In this document: positions 1 through 4,570 of the stretch, piece after piece | Position numbering within the stretch: the stretch's first letter is position 1 | Layout of the letters: each line of letters opens with the position of its first letter | NCBI GenBank assembly: GCA_009885275.1 | Contig: VFKY01000231.1 | Span: forward strand, 1-5,830 | Source: Verrucomicrobiota bacterium | GTDB lineage: Bacteria > Verrucomicrobiota > Verrucomicrobiia > Verrucomicrobiales > Verrucomicrobiaceae | Direction of reading: 5' to 3' | Length of the DNA stretch: 5,830 bases | The notes under the pieces: model-generated | What the model was told of the DNA's origin: nothing | Database searches by the model: none | Seen by the model: only the letters and a program-made list of their open reading frames with translations | Translations under genes and position numbers: made by a program

Positions 1-441
1 GAGCCATTTTTCCTTTTGTTTCTTGTCTTCAAAGACTTCGGCAAGCCAGGTGATGGCGGCGACAAACTCCACACACACACCGATGAAAGTGGTGCTACGG
101 AAAAACACGAACATCTCAATCGAGGTTGAAAAGGCTGCGGCAAAAGGGGATAAGGAGTAAAGAAAGATGCTTGATGCCATCACGGTCTTTCGTCCAAATT
201 TATCGACGAGCCAGCCACCTAAGAGACCGAAGACGCCGCCGCAGAGTGCCGCGATCCAGAGGAGACGGCCTACCCAATCGGTGACGATGGGATTGTTCTG
301 GGGAATTTTCAACAACTCTGCAATCGCCGGTGCCGCGACTAGTGGTGTCATGAGCAGCTCATAGGTGTCGAATAGAAAGCCAATACTGGCGATGGTGATG
401 ATGAGCCAATGAGTCGTGGTGAGTTTGGGAGCAGATGACAT
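1..441 (-). CDS. MFS transporter, sugar-porter-like (N-terminal part, runs off the left edge)
   Basis: Inner-membrane secondary transporter of the major facilitator superfamily; the substrate cannot be read from the sequence, but a sugar or polyol is likely given the neighbouring isomerase-like gene. Only the first 147 residues are inside the window, against a usual 400-500 for the family, so the C-terminal two thirds are missing by position, not by mutation. Four hydrophobic segments are visible at about residues 12-38, 58-79, 88-105 and 110-135. The loop between the second and third carries the MFS signature motif A, GGWLVDKFGRK (residues 75-85, with D80, G83 and R84). R115 and G121 in the fourth segment fit the conserved Arg/Gly of motif B. 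The ATG at 441 directly precedes the first membrane segment; no Shine-Dalgarno sequence is seen before it. It lies 75 bp downstream of the isomerase-like gene on the same strand, so co-transcription is likely. Family call is firm; substrate is inference. Confidence 0.9.
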   Translation of the reverse strand, partial: MSSAPKLTTTHWLIITIASIGFLFDTYELLMTPLVAAPAIAELLKIPQNNPIVTDWVGRLLWIAALCGGVFGLLGGWLVDKFGRKTVMASSIFLYSLSPFAAAFSTSIEMFVFFRSTTFIGVCVEFVAAITWLAEVFEDKKQKEKWL

Positions 442-482
442 AGATAAGAGAGGGAGTGAGAGCTGTTGATGCTGGACATATC

Positions 483-503
483 ACCGCTGCTGCGGTCATT
501 TTT
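483..503. other. Hairpin between isomerase and transporter genes
   Basis: Perfect inverted repeat ACCGC-TGCT-GCGGT at 483-496, followed on the plus strand by five T residues at 499-503. Read on the plus strand it resembles a short rho-independent terminator, but no plus-strand gene ends here. Read on the minus strand, the direction of both flanking genes, the A-rich run precedes the hairpin, so it would not terminate transcription. It could instead stabilise or process an isomerase-transporter mRNA. A 5-bp stem can also arise by chance. Confidence 0.35.
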
Positions 504-516
504 GGACGCGGTTGTT

Positions 517-1428
517 TTAAGAGGCTAATAAAGGTTTTAATTCTTTGAGGATGCGCGGCACGGCAGTGAAGGGGTCTTCCTTGTCTTCGTATTCCAAAGT
601 GAACCAGCCTTGATAGTTAGCGTCCTTGAGAATTTTGATGACACGCGGAATATCGGTGGGCTCCGGTGCCTTGTCTTTGGGTTTCATGACCATCTTGAGC
701 TGAACATTCACGGCGTAAGGGGCGATCTTTGCCAGATCCGCATAGGGATCAGGTGTGTTGAAGTTGCCACTATCGAAATTGATGCCCACCCAGGGACTGT
801 TTACGCTGCGGATGATGTGAACAAGGTTGTCGGGATCAGAGACGATACCACCATGATTCTCCATGCCCAGAAAGATGCCCTTTTTCGCGGCATACTCCGC
901 ACATTGGGTATAGGCTGCGATGCAATTCTTGGTGGCTTCTTCTAGCGAGAGATCCTTTTTTGCGGCACCCGCGAAGACTCGAATATGTGGTGCCCCCATG
1001 ATGGCGGCGCGATCAATCCAGAGTTTTGTATAGGCAATTTGTTCCTCCATTTCGGCGCCCTGTGGTAAGGCCCAACTGTTACCGATGGCAGTACCACTGA
1101 GGGCCACACCACTGAGATAGGCTTGTCGGCGAATGTTTAAAAAGTAAGCGTCATCGGCCTTGGTAGGAAAAAAATAAGAGGTGAGCTCGGCACCATCGCA
1201 ACCATGATCTCCGCAGTATTGGATGAACTTGATCATATCCATGGGCTCGTGCCCTTCCTTGGGCTTTACTTCCTTGTCCTTCATGTAGGGGAAATATTCA
1301 CGGAAGGAATAGGCCGCGAGACCGAGCTGGAAGCGGGGTTTGCCAGCACGTTTGATCGGTTCGATAGCGGGGAGAGTAGAAGCCCCTAGCGTGGCAAGAC
1401 TGGTGGAGAGGAAGGATCGACGGTTCAT
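517..1428 (-). CDS. Tat-exported sugar phosphate isomerase/epimerase family protein (AP endonuclease 2-like TIM barrel)
   Basis: A 303-residue protein of the xylose isomerase-like TIM-barrel family (sugar phosphate isomerases/epimerases, hydroxypyruvate isomerase-like), whose members usually isomerise or epimerise sugars or inositols with a divalent metal. The N-terminus MNRRSFLS plus a short hydrophobic stretch (about residues 7-21) is a twin-arginine signal, so the enzyme probably acts folded in the periplasm. The barrel starts near residue 33 (LGLAAYSFREYF). Probable metal ligands are E190 (GMENHGG), D219 (INFDSGN) and E279 (FTLEYED). The position where family members often have His in an H-x-K motif reads Q243 (NVQLK). 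The length fits the family with signal. The ATG at 1428 is chosen because it gives a complete Tat signal; no clear Shine-Dalgarno sequence precedes it. It is followed after 75 bp by the MFS gene, suggesting uptake and conversion of one carbohydrate. The exact substrate is unknown. Confidence 0.88.
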   Translation of the reverse strand: MNRRSFLSTSLATLGASTLPAIEPIKRAGKPRFQLGLAAYSFREYFPYMKDKEVKPKEGHEPMDMIKFIQYCGDHGCDGAELTSYFFPTKADDAYFLNIRRQAYLSGVALSGTAIGNSWALPQGAEMEEQIAYTKLWIDRAAIMGAPHIRVFAGAAKKDLSLEEATKNCIAAYTQCAEYAAKKGIFLGMENHGGIVSDPDNLVHIIRSVNSPWVGINFDSGNFNTPDPYADLAKIAPYAVNVQLKMVMKPKDKAPEPTDIPRVIKILKDANYQGWFTLEYEDKEDPFTAVPRILKELKPLLAS

Positions 1429-1531
1429 AAAGATCGTAATGAGAACACAGGTAACGCAGAAGGGGAATGATTGTTTTCAGGTTGATGAAGTGATTGAAAA
1501 AATGACGGCAAAATTTCTTGTTTGAAGCCTT

Positions 1532-1543
1532 ACCTTGAAAGGT
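1532..1543. promoter_or_regulatory. Small palindrome upstream of the isomerase-like gene (possible operator)
   Basis: ACCTT-GA-AAGGT is an inverted repeat with 5-bp arms around two central bases, 103 bp before the ATG at 1428. Size and position suit a binding site for a dimeric regulator of the isomerase-transporter unit, but no regulator gene is in the window and a palindrome this short can occur by chance. Confidence 0.2.
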
Positions 1544-1677
1544 CGTATTTATCATCGCTTATTCTCAGACATGAAATTTCATTGCGCTCTCTTGGGCTCC
1601 TCATTTTTTACTGGAGGCGGTTATGGTGGACTCGCGACGAAATATGATGAAAAACAGATAGCCCAAGTGACGACTTG

Positions 1678-1709
1678 AAAATCAGCTCCGATATCAAGGA
1701 TGGAGCCAA
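1678..1709 (-). terminator. Possible rho-independent terminator of the L,D-transpeptidase gene
   Basis: On the minus strand TTGGCTCC (1709-1702) can pair with GGAGCTGA (1689-1682), an 8-bp stem with two G-U pairs around a 12-base loop. Four T residues follow (1681-1678). It begins about 32 bp after the stop codon, the right place for a terminator. The long loop, the wobble pairs and the short T run make it weak. Confidence 0.3.
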
Positions 1710-1741
1710 TCCTCTGTCTCTTGAGTGGGAAGGCCTTAATC

Positions 1742-2569
1742 TTAGAGGCCGGCAGAAGCGGAGCGCCGTGATTTAAGAATGATAGGAGAGGACGAAACCC
1801 CTGCTGGCGAATAGATAATGGATGCGCCGTTTTCAAGGTGCTTCGTCTGGTAGGCGGAGGAAGGGGTTACTTTTTGATGATCTTCAACCGTATTTGATGC
1901 CAAAACAGGGGAATGTTGCTGTGCTGGATTCATGAAAATTGGTGGTGCATCATGGGGCACAGGAGCTGGTGGCGAGGAGGAAAAGGCCACAACGCTTCCG
2001 GGCAGTGTGTTTTGAACGATGAGAACTTTTGCGCCAACGCCGAGATTATTGAATAGGTCCATGACGTCTCGCGATTTCATTCGAATACACCCATAGCTGG
2101 CAGGGGTGCCGATCGTCCGTTCTTCTGGAGTGCCGTGAATATAGATACAGCGGCTATAAGCATTTTGATTTTGGCGCTCCATACCACGTAACCACATGAT
2201 ACGGGTGACGATGGGATCACGTCCTGGCGCATTGGGTTTGATTACCTCACCGGTCATTTGTCTGCTTTTGAATACCGCCCCGGCTGGTGCACCGTGCCCG
2301 ATCTTGGCAACGACTTGATGCATCCCTAAGGGTGTGCCACCAGTGCCTGGTTTGTCACTAAGACCATACTTGGAAGTGGATATAGGATAGACTTTTCTTT
2401 TCTGGCCATCAGGAGAATAGATGGCGAGCTTTTGATCCTTCACGCTAACCACGACATTGGCAGACTGTTTTGATCCGCGAGTCATGGTCGTGCACTGACA
2501 GAAGCTTAAAGTCATCCACGCGATCATGATGGCGCGAGTCAACACGGAGAGCGGCACTTGGCGATTCAT
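1742..2569 (-). CDS. Exported L,D-transpeptidase (YkuD domain)
   Basis: Cell-envelope enzyme of the YkuD family; members use a catalytic cysteine to make 3-3 peptidoglycan cross-links or attach proteins to peptidoglycan. With the ATG at 2569 the product has 275 residues. A hydrophobic signal lies at about residues 8-24, followed by Cys24 and Cys26; LSFC resembles a lipobox, but Phe before Cys is atypical, so lipoprotein status is uncertain. The YkuD domain spans about 39-186, starting with VVVSVKDQKLAIY. The active-site block has His145 (IYIHGT) and SYGCIR (158-163) with catalytic Cys161 and Arg163; Tyr replaces the His of the commoner SHGC form. After 186 comes an 89-residue Pro/Ser-rich tail without recognisable domain. 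An in-frame GTG at 2590 would add seven residues; the ATG gives a more normal signal. Neither has a Shine-Dalgarno sequence. The gene lies 118 bp downstream of the GT2 gene on the same strand. Confidence 0.9.
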   Translation of the reverse strand: MNRQVPLSVLTRAIMIAWMTLSFCQCTTMTRGSKQSANVVVSVKDQKLAIYSPDGQKRKVYPISTSKYGLSDKPGTGGTPLGMHQVVAKIGHGAPAGAVFKSRQMTGEVIKPNAPGRDPIVTRIMWLRGMERQNQNAYSRCIYIHGTPEERTIGTPASYGCIRMKSRDVMDLFNNLGVGAKVLIVQNTLPGSVVAFSSSPPAPVPHDAPPIFMNPAQQHSPVLASNTVEDHQKVTPSSAYQTKHLENGASIIYSPAGVSSSPIILKSRRSASAGL

Positions 2570-2660
2570 GCTGTGATTAATTGAGTTCACTAAAATGAGT
2601 AAGTTAAGAAATCAGCATATGTTAACCATTTTAAAACTAAAGACAATAAATCTCTGTTTC

Positions 2661-2684
2661 TGATCCTCCTTAATTAAGAAGAAA
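2661..2684 (-). other. Orphan Shine-Dalgarno sequence within a possible hairpin
   Basis: Just after the GT2 stop codon, the minus strand reads AAGGAGG (2671-2665), the strongest Shine-Dalgarno match I noticed in the intergenic DNA. It forms the 3' arm of a possible 8-bp stem TTCTTCTT-AATT-AAGGAGGA (with two G-U pairs; core palindrome CTTAATTAAG at 2669-2678). No ATG, GTG or TTG stands at normal spacing: the nearest TTG is about 18 bases away and opens a frame of only 19 codons, and the transpeptidase start is about 95 bases away. It may be a relic start, an RNA structure, or chance polypurine. Confidence 0.3.
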
Positions 2685-2687
2685 AAA

Positions 2688-4199
2688 TTATGCCATCGCG
2701 GGGTCTGAAGTGGGCTCTTCAGGCGGCGAAGGTGGCAGGGACATTGAGAAATGGAACCATTTTGAAATGGAACCTAACACAACGTAGAGAAAGCCGAATT
2801 GGAACATGGCTAGGAATGGCACGGATGCCCATTGACCTTTCCAGAGTGCCATGGCCACCAACCAACTGAAATAAGCGGCAAGGGCAACTTCAATCCAGAA
2901 GGTCATGGAGCGTGCTGCCTTGTAGCGACTGCGATTACGAATGGCCGTTTGTTGGCCGTATTTCGGGGTGCGCACGAAGTCTGACTGTTGGTTAAACAAT
3001 GCTTCGAGCACGGCTTTGCCGTTGTTGATCGACATGCCTATACCCAAAGCGAGAAGCAAGGGTAAGTACGGCAGTGCCTTGAGCCATCCCCAGGGACGTT
3101 GTGCCCCCTGTGCCATCAGATAAAAAATAATTACGGAGAGACTGGCGAATAAGAACACCGGTAAATCAAGAAACAAGGCTTTCTGCCATGAGTTTTCGAA
3201 CATGAAATTCGCGGGATACATGAGAATTAAGACGCCGAACATCAATAGGTAGGCAAAGTTTGCAGTTAAATGCGCCGTTGCCTCAATCTTGATACCGAGG
3301 GATTCCTGACTCTTCCAAATAGTCCCGAGAATTTTCTTGGCTACCTGGATGCTGCCTTTTGTCCAGCGGTGTTGCTGACTCTTAAATCCATCCATGTCTG
3401 GTGGCAACTCAGCAGGAACAATGACATCAGTGAGGTAAACGAACCTCCAACCTTTCATTTGAGCTCGGTAGCTTAGGTCCATATCCTCGGTGAGTGTGTC
3501 ATGCTCCCATCCACCGGCTTCGATGATGCTTTGCTTCCGCCAGATACCTGCAGTGCCATTGAAGTTGAAGAAGTGCCCGCTGCGGCTTCGGGCGGTTTGC
3601 TCTAGAACCAGATGACCATCGAGCATCATGGCTTGTAGTCGAGTGAGTAAGCTATCGTTCTGGTTGATGTGCCCCCAGCGTGCCTGAACTAATCCCACTT
3701 GGTCGTCCGTAAAATGATGAATCATCTTTTGGAGCAAATCGGGATGCGGCAAAAAGTCGGCATCAAAGATCAGGAGAAATTCGCCTTTGGTATGAGGCAT
3801 GGCTTCTTCAAGTGCCCCTGCTTTGAACCCGACCCGGTTAGAGCGATGAAGATACATGACGTCAAAGCCTTGTGCTCGTAGTCGATCTGAACCTTCTTCG
3901 CATATGGCGCGGGTGCCATCTGTGGAATCATCCAAGATTTGAATTTGAAGCTTTTCCAGCGGGTAATCCAGCTTGCTGACCGCATCGAGCAATTGATTTA
4001 CGACATGCAGCTCATTGTAAACGGGAAGTTGGACGGTCACATAAGGCAGCTCGACAAAGTGTCCCTTGGGTTCAGGACAGTCCTTACGGTGTTTCCAGTA
4101 GAGCCACAAAATACGAAGGCGATGCGCTCCGAAAATACTCAACCCTAGGAATACGGCAATATAGCAGCCATACCAGAGCGTCATGTTCCATGCTGTCAT
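2688..4199 (-). CDS. Membrane GT2 glycosyltransferase, cellulose synthase/CslA-like
   Basis: A 503-residue processive beta-glycosyltransferase of family GT2, which polymerises a polysaccharide from a nucleotide sugar on the cytoplasmic side and passes it through its own membrane channel. One membrane helix lies at about residues 7-33. The GT-A catalytic domain follows, with all hallmark motifs: LDDS (D90, D91), FDADF (D146, D148), TED (237-239, with D239 the likely base) and QQHRW (275-279, the QxxRW motif). Five further hydrophobic segments lie at about 308-330, 343-365, 372-392, 433-453 and 458-478; a Pro-rich tail ends the protein. There is no PilZ domain after the channel and no BcsB-like partner in the window, so cellulose synthesis by the classical Bcs complex is not supported. 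The size and plan resemble plant CslA mannan synthases and bacterial homologues; the product (glucan, mannan or other) cannot be told. ATG 4199 is the first start in frame; no Shine-Dalgarno sequence is evident. Confidence 0.92.
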   Translation of the reverse strand: MTAWNMTLWYGCYIAVFLGLSIFGAHRLRILWLYWKHRKDCPEPKGHFVELPYVTVQLPVYNELHVVNQLLDAVSKLDYPLEKLQIQILDDSTDGTRAICEEGSDRLRAQGFDVMYLHRSNRVGFKAGALEEAMPHTKGEFLLIFDADFLPHPDLLQKMIHHFTDDQVGLVQARWGHINQNDSLLTRLQAMMLDGHLVLEQTARSRSGHFFNFNGTAGIWRKQSIIEAGGWEHDTLTEDMDLSYRAQMKGWRFVYLTDVIVPAELPPDMDGFKSQQHRWTKGSIQVAKKILGTIWKSQESLGIKIEATAHLTANFAYLLMFGVLILMYPANFMFENSWQKALFLDLPVFLFASLSVIIFYLMAQGAQRPWGWLKALPYLPLLLALGIGMSINNGKAVLEALFNQQSDFVRTPKYGQQTAIRNRSRYKAARSMTFWIEVALAAYFSWLVAMALWKGQWASVPFLAMFQFGFLYVVLGSISKWFHFSMSLPPSPPEEPTSDPAMA

Positions 4200-4347
4200 G
4201 CGTAAGTCGGGATAATAATAGGTCGGGTTAAAGACTTAGGAACCATGTGAAGTGCTGAGGGTGAGTCAAGTAGCAATTAAGACACCAGCTTCAACAAGGC
4301 GATGTTGTTTTCTTTTACCCCTTAATTCGAAAAGATGGCTGGGTTAG

Positions 4348-4362
4348 GTCACGATCTGTGAC
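4348..4362. promoter_or_regulatory. Inverted repeat GTCAC-N5-GTGAC (possible operator)
   Basis: GTCAC-GATCT-GTGAC is a perfect 5-bp inverted repeat with a 5-base spacer, about 150 bp before the GT2 start and about 210 bp before the SUMF gene start. The shape suits a dimeric helix-turn-helix regulator. The half-site order differs from the Crp consensus (TGTGA-N6-TCACA). No regulator is encoded nearby. Confidence 0.3.
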
Positions 4363-4433
4363 ATTAACGTTTCATTGGCTCTGCTTCGAATTCGCGTTCT
4401 GCTCTTCCTTGGTAAACGCTCAATCTATCTAGC

Positions 4434-4459
4434 ACCTAAAAATACCTACCTAAAAATAC
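4434..4459. repeat. Two direct copies of ACCTAAAAATAC with 14-bp period
   Basis: Exact 12-base copies at 4434-4445 and 4448-4459, separated by CT. A-tract-containing direct repeats before a gene can be binding sites for a regulator, bend DNA, or be a chance tandem duplication. They lie about 110 bp before the SUMF gene start. Confidence 0.6.
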
Positions 4460-4512
4460 GAAGATCAACGATAAGGATCTGCTTTGCCTGAGGTGGCTAG
4501 TTATTCAAGGTT

Positions 4513-4522
4513 ACGATATCGT
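4513..4522. promoter_or_regulatory. 10-bp palindrome ACGATATCGT upstream of the SUMF-domain gene
   Basis: Perfect palindrome ACGATATCGT, flanked by a direct GTTAC repeat (GTTACGATATCGTTAC at 4510-4525). It lies 48 bp before the ATG at 4571, where an operator or core promoter would be expected. Function is inferred only from shape and place. Confidence 0.25.
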
Positions 4523-4570
4523 TACAGATGTGAAGGTGAGAGTTATCTTGCATGTGGGAACAGAATAGCG

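Larger units (their letters stand above)
1429..1741. other. Intergenic region between isomerase-like and L,D-transpeptidase genes
   Basis: 313 bp without a convincing gene. It should hold the promoter of the isomerase-transporter unit (near 1429-1560, minus strand) and the 3' untranslated region of the transpeptidase gene. I see no good sigma70-type -35/-10 pair. Short open frames here have no signal, motif or ribosome binding site and overlap real genes. Two small structures are listed separately: a palindrome at 1532-1543 and a possible terminator at 1678-1709. Confidence 0.6.
4200..4570. other. Divergent intergenic region with small repeats
   Basis: 371 bp between the starts of the GT2 gene (minus) and the SUMF-domain gene (plus), which must hold the promoters of both. 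No gene is seen. The stretch contains an inverted repeat (4348-4362), a 14-base tandem repeat (4434-4459) and a 10-bp palindrome (4513-4522), listed separately. A good -35-like TTGACT (minus, 4269-4264) has no -10 at proper distance, and TATTAT boxes (minus, 4220-4212) have no -35, so no promoter is claimed. Confidence 0.7.

Noticed and set aside
167..364. 65-codon plus-strand open frame inside the MFS gene
   Set aside because: The opposite strand reads through continuously with MFS motif A and membrane helices, so this frame is a shadow.
610..945. 111-codon plus-strand open frame inside the isomerase-like gene
   Set aside because: It is fully antisense to a gene with clear family motifs, and its protein resembles nothing I recognise.
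1621..1836. 71-codon minus-strand open frame across the end of the transpeptidase gene
   Set aside because: It overlaps the transpeptidase coding sequence in another frame and shows no motif or ribosome binding site; it is most likely a shadow frame.
2581..2660. Mini-frames beginning with ATG or TTG between the GT2 and transpeptidase genes
   Set aside because: They have only 4-19 codons and none is correctly spaced from the AAGGAGG sequence.
4212..4269. Possible GT2 promoter: TTGACT (4269-4264) and TATTAT (4220-4212), minus strand
   Set aside because: The two elements are about 43 bases or more apart, far from the normal 16-18, and neither has a proper partner.
4484..4570. Upstream TTG (4484) or GTG (4493) starts for the SUMF gene
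   Set aside because: They would add 26-29 residues before a well-formed signal peptide; the ATG at 4571 is the simpler start.
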